NCBI RefSeq assembly: GCF_020329485.1 | Contig: NZ_JAGKJI010000015.1 | Coordinates: forward strand, 1-64,000 | Direction: 5' to 3' | Source: Bradyrhizobium cenepequi | Lineage (GTDB): Bacteria; Pseudomonadota; Alphaproteobacteria; Rhizobiales; Xanthobacteraceae | Length of the DNA: 64,000 nucleotides | Shown here: piece after piece, positions 36,203 to 44,904 of the stretch | Position numbering within the stretch: the stretch's first letter is position 1 | How the letters are laid out: each line of letters opens with the position of its first letter | Position numbers and translations under genes: made by a program | Notes under the pieces: model-generated | Seen by the model: only the letters and a program-made list of their open reading frames with translations | What the model was told of the DNA's origin: nothing | Database searches by the model: none

Positions 36203-36853
36203 CTACAGTTCCCGGGCCACCCCCGGCAGGGCCGGGACAAAGCGCACGTCGACCAATTCCTTGCGCTCGAAGCCGGTCTCGGTCCTGATCACGCGAACGA
36301 GCGTCTGGGTACCGTGGTGTGGTCCGACCGGCGCGATCAGCATGCCGCCTGCCTCGAGCCGCTGCAAAAGCTTCTCCGGAATTTGCTCCATCGCCGCGGT
36401 GACGATGATGCGGTCGAAATCGCCGGCGCCCGCGGGCACGTCGAAGCCGTCGCCGAGCATGACCTCGATGTTGTAGTAGCCGAGCTTCTCCAGCCGCTGG
36501 CGGGCCGTATCGGCCAATGTGCGGTAACGCTCGATCGTCAGCACATGCTTGCACAGCCGCGAGAGCACCGCGGCCTGGTAGCCGGAGCCCGTGCCGATCT
36601 CGAGCACCCGGTGATCCCTGTTGAGCTGAAGCTGTTCGGTCATGTAGGCGACCACGAAGGGCTGGCTGATGGTCTGCCCGCAGGCGATGCCGAGCGCGGC
36701 GTCGCGGTATGCATGATCGCGGTCATTCGGCTCGACGAAGCACTCGCGGGGCACCTCCTCCATCGCACGGAGCACCGACAGGTTGCTGACGCCGCGTCGC
36801 CTGAGCGTGAGCTGAAACATCATTTTCTCGGGCGGCTCAGATGTGGTGGCCAT
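36203..36853 (-). CDS. pcm: Protein-L-isoaspartate O-methyltransferase
   Basis: The product has 216 residues. SAM-binding motif I is VLEIGTGSGYQAAVLSRL; the family signatures RECFVEPNDRDHAYRDAALG and CGQTISQPFVVAYMTEQLQL are present, and GGMLIAPVGPHHGTQTLVR closes the fold. It methylates isoaspartyl residues in aged proteins to start their repair. A later start at MMFQLTLRR (residue 11) is possible. It sits in the conserved surE-pcm-nlpD set, here split from surE by a plus-strand response regulator. Confidence 0.96.
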   Translation of the reverse strand: MATTSEPPEKMMFQLTLRRRGVSNLSVLRAMEEVPRECFVEPNDRDHAYRDAALGIACGQTISQPFVVAYMTEQLQLNRDHRVLEIGTGSGYQAAVLSRLCKHVLTIERYRTLADTARQRLEKLGYYNIEVMLGDGFDVPAGAGDFDRIIVTAAMEQIPEKLLQRLEAGGMLIAPVGPHHGTQTLVRVIRTETGFERKELVDVRFVPALPGVAREL

Positions 36854-37142
36854 AGCGGGTCTCGTAAGCTTGCTGCTGCGGCACGGTTGCCGAGCGCGAT
36901 CTTAGCCGATTAATGCCACTCCAATTCGAAATCCCGCGTTAAGGAAAAAATCCCTCACAACTCCGTTCCCGCTGCGGAACCATCGGCACGGCACGGCGTT
37001 GGCGAGCAAGAATTCTACACCCCATATGATCGGCAACGACGCACGATCGAGGCTCTGCGAGGCGAGCATGAGTGCGAACGTTTACGTTGCGCCTGCGGCG
37101 GATATTTGCGAACGTGCCGCGGGGACAGGCAAGGATTCCGAC
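36854..37142. other. Divergent region between pcm and the response regulator
   Basis: About 290 bases with no clear gene. In-frame starts upstream of the response regulator (36999, 37070) exist but have poorer ribosome sites. No operator was recognised. Confidence 0.45.
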
Positions 37143-37520
37143 ATGACTGCCACACGGCCTGAGGGCTGTTCTGTGTTTCTCGTCGAAGACGAGGTCATGA
37201 TCCGGATGATGGTCGCCGATATGCTGGAGGAGCTGGGTCACAGCGTGGCGGCCGAGGCCGGCGAAATCTCGGAAGCGGTCAAGCTCGCCCAATCGACCGA
37301 GTTCGACCTCGCGATCCTGGACGTCAATGTCAACGGCAAGGTCATCACGCCCGTCGCCGAATTGATCAATGCGCGCAACCGTCCCTTCATTTTCGCCACT
37401 GGCTATGGCTCTTCTGGTCTACCGGAGGAATATCGCGATCGCCCAGCGCTGCAGAAGCCATTCCAGCTTGAAACGCTCGCCCAACTGATCGACAGCACGC
37501 TGAAGAGCGCGCCGGTTTAA
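37143..37520 (+). CDS. Single-domain response regulator
   Basis: The product has 125 residues from MTATRPEGCSVFLVEDEVMI, with AAGGA 7 bases upstream. It is a lone receiver domain: acidic pair in LVEDE, phospho-acceptor Asp in LAILDVNVNGK, Thr in IFATGYGSSG and Lys in ALQKPF. There is no output domain. No histidine kinase is adjacent, so it is an orphan, perhaps a phosphate sink or shuttle, or a regulator acting by protein binding. Confidence 0.9.
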   Translation: MTATRPEGCSVFLVEDEVMIRMMVADMLEELGHSVAAEAGEISEAVKLAQSTEFDLAILDVNVNGKVITPVAELINARNRPFIFATGYGSSGLPEEYRDRPALQKPFQLETLAQLIDSTLKSAPV

Positions 37521-37539
37521 GCGTCAACGAACGCGATTA

Positions 37540-37604
37540 CGTAGCCCCGATGGAGCGAAGCGCAATCCGGGAATCTCGTACGCTTCGCTCCATCGGGGGC
37601 TACG
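37540..37604. terminator. Palindromic repeat acting as a bidirectional terminator
   Basis: CGTAGCCCCGATGGAGCGAAG pairs with CTTCGCTCCATCGGGGGCTA around a loop of about 20 bases, with one extra G in the right arm. It lies exactly between the ends of the response regulator and surE. Similar wording is common in dispersed repeats of these genomes. Confidence 0.75.
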
Positions 37605-37608
37605 AGGC

Positions 37609-38376
37609 TTACTTCAGCGTCGACGTCAGCGTTTCCGAGAACGCTTCATCGGTGCGATCAAGCCGCAATGGCGTCACCGACACGTAGCGCGCCGCAAGCG
37701 CTGCGAGATCGGTGCCTTCCGCGGGCGGGTCCATCATGGCGGTGCGCTCGAAGCCGATCCAGAAATACGGATTGCCGCGGCCATCGCGGCGCTCATCGAT
37801 CTTCAAGAAGCCGAGATTGCGCTTGCCCTGCCGGGTGACGCGGATGCCCTTGACGTCCTCCGGCGCGCAGGCCGGAAAATTGACATTGATCACGGTATTC
37901 CTGGGGATGCCGGCATCCATCACCTTGCGCACGATGTCGGGGCCGAATTGCAGAGCGGTGTCCCAGAGCGGCCTTTCACGGGTCTCGAGGCTGAATTCCT
38001 GCGACAGCGCAAATGACGGCAGGCCCAGAATGGTGCCCTCGAGCGCGCCGGCGATGGTGCCGGAATAGACCACGTCCTCGGCGACGTTTCGGCCCTTGTT
38101 GACGCCCGACAGCACGAGATCCGGCAGTTTAGGGCTCAGGATATGGCGCGCGCCCATGATGACGCAGTCGGTCGGCGTCCCCCTGACGGCGAAGTGGCGC
38201 GGACCGATTTCGCGCAGCCGCAAGGGATCGTTCAGCGACAGCGAATGCGACACGCCGGACTGGTCGAGTTCGGGCGCCACGATCCAGACATCGTCGGACA
38301 AAGCACGTGCGATCTGCTCGACGATCTTCAACCCGGGCGCGTGGATGCCGTCATCATTGGTGCAGAGAACTCGCAT
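37609..38376 (-). CDS. surE: 5'/3'-nucleotidase SurE
   Basis: The product has 255 residues. Metal-site motifs: MRVLCTNDDGIHAPGLKIVE with the paired Asp, APELDQSGVSHSLSLNDPLR, GTPTDCVIMGARHI and LVLSGVNKGRNVAEDVVYSG. It is a stationary-phase survival phosphatase acting on nucleoside monophosphates. Part of the serS-surE-pcm-nlpD neighbourhood. Confidence 0.97.
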   Translation of the reverse strand: MRVLCTNDDGIHAPGLKIVEQIARALSDDVWIVAPELDQSGVSHSLSLNDPLRLREIGPRHFAVRGTPTDCVIMGARHILSPKLPDLVLSGVNKGRNVAEDVVYSGTIAGALEGTILGLPSFALSQEFSLETRERPLWDTALQFGPDIVRKVMDAGIPRNTVINVNFPACAPEDVKGIRVTRQGKRNLGFLKIDERRDGRGNPYFWIGFERTAMMDPPAEGTDLAALAARYVSVTPLRLDRTDEAFSETLTSTLK

Positions 38377-38473
38377 CCGCTCAAATTGCCTCGTTCAATT
38401 CCTGGTAACAATCGCCTGAAGGCCCTCTTAACCGGCAAACGCCGCAGAGGCAAACCCCCGTGATTGCGGGTTC

Positions 38474-38863
38474 TTACCGCTTCATCCGGACGCGCCAGGG
38501 ACGCAGGAATTTGGCGCTGCCGGCAATCTTGAGCTGAAATCCCGCCGTTTTCGGCGGTAGCTGCTTAATGACCTCTGCCATCGCAATCTCGACTTTCTCG
38601 GCGAGCGGCGGCTCAGGCACCGAATCGACTTGAGCCGGCGCCGGCGGCTTCCTGTGGCGCTGCCGCGCGACCGAAAGCCCCTTGGCAAAATCAACGGGAT
38701 TGAACCATTTCTGCGCGCTCAGATCTCCCGCGATGTCCTTGTCCCAGAGCCGCGCGATCCCGATATCGAACTTTCCGCCGTGTCGCTGATCGATGAGCTG
38801 CATCCCGAAACCGGTGACGGCCCACTGCCGTCCGATCCAGTAGATGTCGCGATGCAGCGCCAT
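38474..38863 (-). CDS. Conserved hypothetical protein between serS and surE
   Basis: The product has 129 residues, starting MALHRDIYWIGRQWAVTGFG. The first 60 residues are neutral with several aromatics (LIDQRHGGKFDIGIARLWDK); the rest has a Pro/Ala hinge and a basic end (FLRPWRVRMKR). No membrane segment or signal is visible. It starts 15 bases after serS stops, so it is in the serS transcript. I recall similar N-termini in Bradyrhizobium but no function. Confidence 0.75.
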   Translation of the reverse strand: MALHRDIYWIGRQWAVTGFGMQLIDQRHGGKFDIGIARLWDKDIAGDLSAQKWFNPVDFAKGLSVARQRHRKPPAPAQVDSVPEPPLAEKVEIAMAEVIKQLPPKTAGFQLKIAGSAKFLRPWRVRMKR

Positions 38864-38878
38864 CCTTGCACGTTCACT

Positions 38879-40210
38879 TCACTTGTCGTGCTCGATCACT
38901 TTCGAGCCGCCCACATAGGGCTGCAGCACGTCAGGAACGGCAATCGAGCCGTCCTGCTGCTGATAGTTTTCCATCACGGCGATCAGCGCGCGGCCGACCG
39001 CGGTGCCGGAGCCGTTCAGCGTGTGCACGAAGCGCGGCTTGCCGTCGCCGGCGCGGTAGCGCGCATCCATTCGCCGGGCCTGGAAATCGCCGCAGACCGA
39101 GCAGCTCGAGATTTCACGATAAGCTCCGCCATCGCCCTGCCCCGGCATCCACACTTCGATGTCGTAGGTCTTTTGCGCGGAGAAGCCCATGTCGCCGGCA
39201 CACAGCGTCATCACGCGATAATGCAGGTCGAGCTGGCGCAGCACTTCCTCGGCGCAGGCCAGCATCCGCTCATGCTCGTCGCGGCTCGTCTCCGGCGTCG
39301 TGATCGAGACCAGTTCGACCTTCGTGAACTGGTGCTGGCGGATCATGCCGCGCGTGTCGCGGCCGGCGGCGCCCGCTTCGGCACGGAAGCAGGGCGTCAG
39401 CGCCGTCAGCCGCATCGGCAGCTCTTTTTCGTCGACGATGGATTCGCGGACGAGGTTGGTCAGCGAGACCTCAGCGGTCGGGATCAGCCCGAGGCGTTCG
39501 CTCTTCAGCCGCTCCTCATCCGCCGCCAGTAACTCGCCCTTGATCGCCCAGAACTGATCGTCCTCGAATTTTGGCAATTGCCCGGTGCCGAACATCACCT
39601 CGTTGCGCACAAGGAGCGGCGGATTGATTTCGGTATAGCCGTGCTCGTTGGTATGGAGGTCGAGCATGAATTGCCCGATCGCCCGCTCCAGCCGCGCCAA
39701 TCCCTTCTTCAGCACGACGAAGCGCGCACCCGATAATTTCGCGGCCGCCTCGAAATCCATGTAGCCAAGAGCACCGCCGAGATCGTCATGCGGCTTCGGC
39801 GCAAAGCCGTACTGACGCGGCGCGCTGAACACATGGTGCTGCACATTGCCGTGCTCGTCGACGCCGTCGGGCACGTCGTCCGCCGGCAAGTTCGGTAGCG
39901 CGGCGAGTTGCGTGTTCAGCTCCTCGTCGGCCGTCTTCGCGGCGGCCTCGAGCTGCGGCAGCGAGACCTTGAGCTCGGCAACTTCGGTCATCAGCTTCGC
40001 CGCGCGCGCTTCGTCCTTGGCTTTCTTGGCCTCGCCGATCTCCTTTGACGCCGCATTGCGCCGGGCCTGCGCCTGCTCCGACGCCAGAATTGCCGCACGG
40101 CGTTTCTCGTCGATCGCAAGCAGCGACGGCGACAGCGGCGCAAACCCGCGCCGTTTCATTCCGGCGTCGAAGGCTTCGGGGTTGTCGCGGATTGCTTTGA
40201 TGTCGTGCAT
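38879..40210 (-). CDS. serS: Seryl-tRNA synthetase
   Basis: The product has 443 residues. An N-terminal coiled-coil arm (about 27-105, RRAAILASEQAQARRNAASK onward) binds the tRNA variable arm. The class II catalytic core includes motif 2 LTPCFRAEAGAAGRDTRGMI and motif 3 GSGTAVGRALIAVMENYQQQ. It charges tRNA-Ser and also supplies Ser-tRNA for selenocysteine where used. It starts MHDIKAIRDNPEAFDAGMKR, as usual. Confidence 0.98.
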   Translation of the reverse strand: MHDIKAIRDNPEAFDAGMKRRGFAPLSPSLLAIDEKRRAAILASEQAQARRNAASKEIGEAKKAKDEARAAKLMTEVAELKVSLPQLEAAAKTADEELNTQLAALPNLPADDVPDGVDEHGNVQHHVFSAPRQYGFAPKPHDDLGGALGYMDFEAAAKLSGARFVVLKKGLARLERAIGQFMLDLHTNEHGYTEINPPLLVRNEVMFGTGQLPKFEDDQFWAIKGELLAADEERLKSERLGLIPTAEVSLTNLVRESIVDEKELPMRLTALTPCFRAEAGAAGRDTRGMIRQHQFTKVELVSITTPETSRDEHERMLACAEEVLRQLDLHYRVMTLCAGDMGFSAQKTYDIEVWMPGQGDGGAYREISSCSVCGDFQARRMDARYRAGDGKPRFVHTLNGSGTAVGRALIAVMENYQQQDGSIAVPDVLQPYVGGSKVIEHDK

Positions 40211-40262
40211 GGCGGAGATTCCTGGGACTTGGCCGGTTAAGGCGCGTTTCCAGTACCACGAC

Positions 40263-40361
40263 CGTCATCGTCCGCGAAAGCGGGCGATCCAGTATTCCAG
40301 AGACTGCCGTGGCTAATCGAGAGGCCGCCGCTTACTAGATACCCGCCTGCGCGGGTATGAC
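40263..40361. repeat. Dispersed repeat (CGTCATTCCCCGCGAA type), copy 2
   Basis: It starts CGTCATCGTCCGCGAAAGCG, continues GGCGATCCAGTATTCCAGAG and GAGGCCGCCG, and ends with the hairpin ATACCCGC...GCGGGTAT. Relative to 34582-34685 the central words are in inverse orientation. It lies between serS and tatC. Confidence 0.8.
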
Positions 40362-40379
40362 CGCCGGTTTGGAGGATGC

Positions 40380-41183
40380 CTACTCCGCCGGATTGGCGGC
40401 GTTTGGCGGGCTGCCGGTCGAGGTTTGGGCGGCCTTCCTTTCCACTATGCGGACGGCGATGATGGCTCCCTCATAGAGCGCCAGCAGAGGGATCGCGAGC
40501 GAGGCCTGGCTCAAGATGTCCGGCGGGGTCAGGACTGCGGCAATGATGAAGGCGATGACGATGAAATAGCGCCGCTTTTCGCGCAGCATTTGGGACGTCA
40601 CGATGCCAATGCGGCCGAGCAGCGTCAGGATCACCGGAAGCTGGAACGCGATGCCGAAGGCAAAGATCAGCGACATCATCAGCGACAGATACTCGCCGAC
40701 CTTGGGCAGAAGCTGGATCTGTGCCGTCTCGTCACCGCCCATTTGCTGCATGCCGAGCGAGAACCGCACCAGCATCGGCATCACCACGAAATAGACCAGC
40801 ATCGCGCCGGCCACGAAGAACACCGGGGTCGCGATCAGGTATGGCAGGAACGCATTGCGCTCGTGCCGATAGAGCCCGGGCGCCACGAACTTGTAGATCT
40901 GGGTTGCGACGATCGGGAACGAGATGAAGCCGGCGCCGAACAGCGCAAGCTTGAGCTGGGTGATGAAATATTCCAGCAGCGCGGTGTAGATGAATTTCGA
41001 ATTCTCAGGGCCGGCAACCCAGACGAACGGCCATACCAGTACGTTGTAGATCTGCTTGGCGAAGAAGAAGCAGAAGATGAAGGCCACGCCAAAGCCGAGC
41101 AGCGCCTTGATCAGCCGCGAGCGCAGCTCGATCAAGTGGTCCATCAAGGGCGCCTTGCTGCCTTCGATGTCTTCGGCGCTCAT
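40380..41183 (-). CDS. tatC: Sec-independent translocase TatC
   Basis: The product has 267 residues with six membrane helices. Conserved early segment MDHLIELRSRLIKALLGFGV carries the Glu of the twin-arginine receptor site; FYPFVAPGL-like FKFVAPGLYRHERNAFLPYL and FAFGIAFQLPVILTLLGRIG follow. It recognises twin-arginine signal peptides with TatB. Start overlaps tatB stop by ATGA. Confidence 0.97.
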   Translation of the reverse strand: MSAEDIEGSKAPLMDHLIELRSRLIKALLGFGVAFIFCFFFAKQIYNVLVWPFVWVAGPENSKFIYTALLEYFITQLKLALFGAGFISFPIVATQIYKFVAPGLYRHERNAFLPYLIATPVFFVAGAMLVYFVVMPMLVRFSLGMQQMGGDETAQIQLLPKVGEYLSLMMSLIFAFGIAFQLPVILTLLGRIGIVTSQMLREKRRYFIVIAFIIAAVLTPPDILSQASLAIPLLALYEGAIIAVRIVERKAAQTSTGSPPNAANPAE

Positions 41184-41719
41184 GACGCTTTAGCGCTCTT
41201 TTGCACGTCGGGCACCTCAGGCGCGTCCTGCAGCGCTGCCGGCTGCTGTTGTGCCTCTTTGACGATCGCGAGCGGCTCGTTCGCCGCCGCGTGCATCTCG
41301 GCTTCGACAAAGGTCTCCGGGGTAGGCGTGGCCGGCGTCGTGGGAATGACCGGCATCTCGCTCGCCGAGGTCAGCGACGTGGGGGCGGCCGGCGCATCGG
41401 AAGGCTTGGGCTCCGCAGGCTTCTCGATGTCGCCAATCTGCAGGGCGTCGTTGACGTCCTTCTGCAACGACGTCATGACGTTGCCGTTGGTGATGCCGGT
41501 GGCGGCTTCCTTGACGTCGTCAAAGCCTTTCTTGAGTTCGGCCATCTCGGCCTCGCGCATGGCCTCCTGGAATTGACCCTGGAATTCGGCGGCCATCCGG
41601 CGCGCCTTGCCCATCCACTGGCCTACCATCCGCAGCACGCCGGGGAGTTCTTTCGGGCCGATGGCGATCAACGCGACAACCGCGACGACGACCAGTTCAC
41701 TCCACCCGATGTCGAACAT
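41180..41719 (-). CDS. tatB: Sec-independent translocase TatB
   Basis: The product has 179 residues: one N-terminal helix (GWSELVVVAVVALIAIGPKE, with the conserved Glu and Pro), an amphipathic helix (LPGVLRMVGQWMGKARRMAA) and a long Ala/Pro/Thr-rich tail. It forms the receptor complex with TatC. Confidence 0.96.
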   Translation of the reverse strand: MFDIGWSELVVVAVVALIAIGPKELPGVLRMVGQWMGKARRMAAEFQGQFQEAMREAEMAELKKGFDDVKEAATGITNGNVMTSLQKDVNDALQIGDIEKPAEPKPSDAPAAPTSLTSASEMPVIPTTPATPTPETFVEAEMHAAANEPLAIVKEAQQQPAALQDAPEVPDVQKSAKAS

Positions 41720-41806
41720 GAAAGATTCCGCTCACGCACACAAATAACCCCCACCCTTGTAACAGGATTTGGGAGTGCGCGCGTTTTTTCTCAACGAACG
41801 TCCATT

Positions 41807-41854
41807 GCGTTTTCAAGCGAAAGTGGGCACCGGCTCGCGTGAAGAAAACGCGTC
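41807..41854. repeat. Short dispersed palindromic repeat inside the tat operon
   Basis: GCGTTTTCAAGCGAAAGTGG...CGCGTGAAGAAAACGCGTC: outer arms GCGTTTTC/GAAAACGC. This word set is familiar from a very common rhizobial repeat (recollection). It fills most of the 145-base tatA-tatB gap. Confidence 0.75.
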
Positions 41855-41864
41855 AGACAGAGCC

Positions 41865-42101
41865 TTAGACAGCCTTGCTACCGACGTCCGACCGTGCCGA
41901 CGACGGCGCCGCGTTGTGATCGATGGTCTTCACCGGCTCGGCGGGCTTTTCTGCAGTCTTGTCATCGTCCTGCATGCCCTTCTTGAAGGCCTTGATGCCT
42001 TGCGCGACATCGCCCATCAGATCGGAAATCTTGCCGCGGCCGAACAGCAGCAGGACCACTGCGATCACGACGATCCAGTGCCAAATGCTAAGAGAACCCA
42101 T
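41865..42101 (-). CDS. tatA: Sec-independent translocase TatA
   Basis: The product has 78 residues: membrane helix LSIWHWIVVIAVVLLLFGRG, hinge, amphipathic helix KISDLMGDVAQGIKAFKKGM and a charged tail. It forms the translocation pore. The gene is followed by tatB and tatC, but a dispersed repeat separates it from tatB. Confidence 0.97.
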   Translation of the reverse strand: MGSLSIWHWIVVIAVVLLLFGRGKISDLMGDVAQGIKAFKKGMQDDDKTAEKPAEPVKTIDHNAAPSSARSDVGSKAV

Positions 42102-42258
42102 CCTGCAAACCCTCCAGAGGTGACCGGCGCACCGGCCTAAGTTTCGAGCGGAAGGTATGCCCGCGGGGTGTCAAAAACAAGGACTTAAGCCGCGGCAAAT
42201 CGCTGTCGCGGCTACGCAATATTGCTACCGTTAAGCTACGGCGTTCCGGTTGCACCGG

Positions 42259-42987
42259 TCAGGCTGAATCCTTTCCGCCGCCGTCCTCCGGCTCGGCAGC
42301 CGGCGCGAGGAACAGTTCCAGATTGTCGCCGGGCTCGAGCGGATCCTCATCCTCGCGCAGCGTCGGATCGTCCGATGGCGTCGGGACATTGAAGCCGGAG
42401 GGCAGGCGCGAATCCAGGAGGCCAGTTCCCTTCAGCTCGTCCAGACCGGGCAGGTCGCTGAGCGCTTCCAGGCTGAACTGCGAGAGGAACGCGTCCGTCG
42501 TGCCGAAGGTCAGCGGCCGTCCCGGCGTCTTGCGACGCCCGCGCGGGCGGATCCAGCCGGTTTCCAGCAGCACGTCTATGGTGCCTTTGGAGGTGACCAC
42601 GCCGCGGATCTCCTCGATCTCGGCGCGGGTCACCGGTTGATGATAGGCAATGATCGCCAGCACCTCGATCGCCGCACGCGACAGCTTCTTGGTCTCCGTG
42701 CTTTCGCGCGTCATCAGCCAGGCGAGGTCGCCGGCGGTGCGGAACGTCCACTTATTGGCGACCCGGACGAGATTCACCCCGCGCGGGGCATACTCCGCCT
42801 GCAGTTGCGCCAGCGCGGCCTTGACGTCGACGCCCTCGGGCATGCGCTTGGCCAAGGCGGCCTGGTCGATCGGCTCGGCGGAGGCGAACAACAGGGCTTC
42901 CAGCAGCCGCAATTCCTCAGGCCGGGCTTGCGGATCGGTGACATGGTCCTCGGCATCTTCCACGCGCTTTTCCGCCACGCTTGCCAT
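42259..42987 (-). CDS. scpB: Segregation and condensation protein B
   Basis: The product has 242 residues from MASVAEKRVEDAEDHVTDPQ. AAGGAG lies 8 bases upstream of this ATG, so a GTG at 43008 adjoining the scpA stop was not used. Paired winged-helix domains are visible: LRLLEALLFASAEPIDQAAL and EVLAIIAYHQPVTRAEIEEI with GRRKTPGRPLTFGTTDAFLS. It works with ScpA and SMC in chromosome condensation. The acidic tail is typical. Confidence 0.95.
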   Translation of the reverse strand: MASVAEKRVEDAEDHVTDPQARPEELRLLEALLFASAEPIDQAALAKRMPEGVDVKAALAQLQAEYAPRGVNLVRVANKWTFRTAGDLAWLMTRESTETKKLSRAAIEVLAIIAYHQPVTRAEIEEIRGVVTSKGTIDVLLETGWIRPRGRRKTPGRPLTFGTTDAFLSQFSLEALSDLPGLDELKGTGLLDSRLPSGFNVPTPSDDPTLREDEDPLEPGDNLELFLAPAAEPEDGGGKDSA

Positions 42988-43008
42988 GGCTCGGTCTCCT
43001 TCTTCCAC

Positions 43009-43839
43009 TTACTCGGCCGTAAGGTCCGGCGCGGTTGCACCGGGCGCTTGCGGCAAACGCTTTCGAAAATAGAGCGGCGCAAACGCTCGGCTCTGGTTCA
43101 GTTCCATCTCGCCTTCCCGCACCAATTCCAACGCGGCAGCGAAACTCGACGCGAACACGGTTGCCCGCTGTGACGGTTCGACGACATAGCTCATCAGATA
43201 TTCGTCGAGGCAGTTCCAGTTCTCGGCGTCGGCCGCACCGACCAGCCGCTCCAGCGAGGCACGCGCTTCGGCGAGCGACCATACCGTCCGCTTGGCCAGA
43301 TGCACGCTGGCCAGCACCCGCTGCTGCCGCTGCACGGCGTAAGCCGTGAGCAGGTCGTAGAGAGTCGCTGTGAACTTGGGGTGCTTGATCTCAGCGATCG
43401 ACTCCGGATTACCGCGCGGAAAGATATCGCGCTGGAACTGCGGCCGGTTCATCAACCGGTTCGCCGCTTCGCGGATTGCCTCGAGCCGCCGCAGCCGGTT
43501 GGCGAGCGCGGTCGCCATCTCCTCGGCGGTCGGCCCTTCCGCCGCCGGCGGCTCCGGCAACAACAGCCGCGATTTCAGGAAGGCGAGCCACGCCGCCATG
43601 ACGAGATAGTCGGCGGCAAGCTCCAGCCGGATCTTCCGCGCCGCCTCGATGAACTGCAGATATTGGTCGGCGAGCGCCAGGATCGAGATCTTGGACAGGT
43701 CGACCTTCTGCTGCCGCGCCAGCGTGAGCAGGAGGTCGAGCGGGCCCTCATAGCCGCCGACATCAACGACCAGCGCCGGCTCGCCCTCGCCGATTTCAGC
43801 CGGTCGCCCGGTCTCAAACGACAGAATTTCCGCGGTCAT
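43009..43839 (-). CDS. scpA: Segregation and condensation protein A
   Basis: The product has 276 residues. The kleisin N-terminus VDVGGYEGPLDLLLTLARQQ, KVDLSKISILALADQYLQFI and AADYLVMAAWLAFLKSRLLL is unmistakable; the C-terminal winged helix is less obvious. It bridges SMC heads with ScpB. Its start overlaps the nagZ stop by 4 bases. Confidence 0.96.
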   Translation of the reverse strand: MTAEILSFETGRPAEIGEGEPALVVDVGGYEGPLDLLLTLARQQKVDLSKISILALADQYLQFIEAARKIRLELAADYLVMAAWLAFLKSRLLLPEPPAAEGPTAEEMATALANRLRRLEAIREAANRLMNRPQFQRDIFPRGNPESIAEIKHPKFTATLYDLLTAYAVQRQQRVLASVHLAKRTVWSLAEARASLERLVGAADAENWNCLDEYLMSYVVEPSQRATVFASSFAAALELVREGEMELNQSRAFAPLYFRKRLPQAPGATAPDLTAE

Positions 43840-44858
43840 GCCGTACCTACTTGTCCTATCAAAGCATCCAGTTCGGCCCGTGCTGCCAGCCGGTCGAACG
43901 GAAGCGGCGGCTTTCGCGCTGCCAGCGCGCGCTCGGCGCGCTCCAGCGCCTCGCCGGTCAGTTCCGGCGCCTCGCGCGCGACTTCGCGCATCTCATCGAG
44001 CTTGCCGTTGCAGTGCAGGACCATGTCGCAGCCTGCGTCGATGATGGCCCGGGTCCGCTCGGCGATCGATCCCGAGAGCGCATTCATGGACACGTCATCA
44101 CTCATCAACAAACCCTGGAACCCGATACTATCGCGAATCACCTGTTGGATGATTGTCGCAGAAGTCGTCGCCGGTTGGGCGAGGTCCAGCGCGCTAAACA
44201 CAACATGTGCAGTCATCGCCATCGGCAGGTCCGCAAGCGGCCGGAACGCCGCAAAGTCGGTCCCTTCCAATTCGGGCCCGGGTGTATCAACGGTCGGCAG
44301 CCGGAAATGGGTGTCCGCCGTGGCCCGTCCATGGCCCGGTATATGTTTCAGCACCGGTAAAACGCCACCCTGCTCCAACCCTTCCGTGACGGCACGGGCG
44401 ATCGCGGCCACTTTGGCCGGATCGGTTCCATACGCGCGGTTCCCGATCACCGCGTCGGCGCCTTTTACCGGCACGTCCGCCAGCGGCAAACAGTCGACCG
44501 TGATCCCGAGGTCCGCCAAATCAGCGGCGATCAGCCTGGCGCTGAGCCGCGCCGCGGTCAGCCCGAGCTGCGAATCACGATCGTACAGCGCGCCGAATAC
44601 CGCCCCGGCGGGATAAACGGGCCAATGCGGCGGTCCAAGCCGCTGAACCCGGCCGCCCTCCTGATCGATCAGGACCGGCGCGTCGGGCTGCCCCACAATT
44701 AAGCGGTATTCACGAACAAGTGCAGATACTTGATCGAGACTTTCGACATTGCGCTTGAACAGGATGAAACCCCACGGCCGCTCGGCGCGAATGAATTCGC
44801 GCTCGGCGTCGGTCAGTTCAAACCCGGATACGCCCGTGATGAATGCGCGGTTTGTCAT
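43836..44858 (-). CDS. nagZ: Beta-N-acetylhexosaminidase NagZ
   Basis: The product has 340 residues of the GH3 family. PRPWGFILFKRNVES-like RPWGFILFKRNVESLDQVSA, VLIDQEGGRVQRLGPPHWPV, VLKHIPGHGRATADTHFRLP (catalytic His region) and GLLMSDDVSMNALSG (nucleophile Asp) are present. It removes GlcNAc from muropeptides in the cytoplasm during cell-wall recycling. No signal peptide. Confidence 0.97.
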   Translation of the reverse strand: MTNRAFITGVSGFELTDAEREFIRAERPWGFILFKRNVESLDQVSALVREYRLIVGQPDAPVLIDQEGGRVQRLGPPHWPVYPAGAVFGALYDRDSQLGLTAARLSARLIAADLADLGITVDCLPLADVPVKGADAVIGNRAYGTDPAKVAAIARAVTEGLEQGGVLPVLKHIPGHGRATADTHFRLPTVDTPGPELEGTDFAAFRPLADLPMAMTAHVVFSALDLAQPATTSATIIQQVIRDSIGFQGLLMSDDVSMNALSGSIAERTRAIIDAGCDMVLHCNGKLDEMREVAREAPELTGEALERAERALAARKPPLPFDRLAARAELDALIGQVGTA

Positions 44859-44904
44859 GCGGCCGATTAGGCCGCATGTATCCTGAGCGTCAAGGAAACC
44901 GCCG

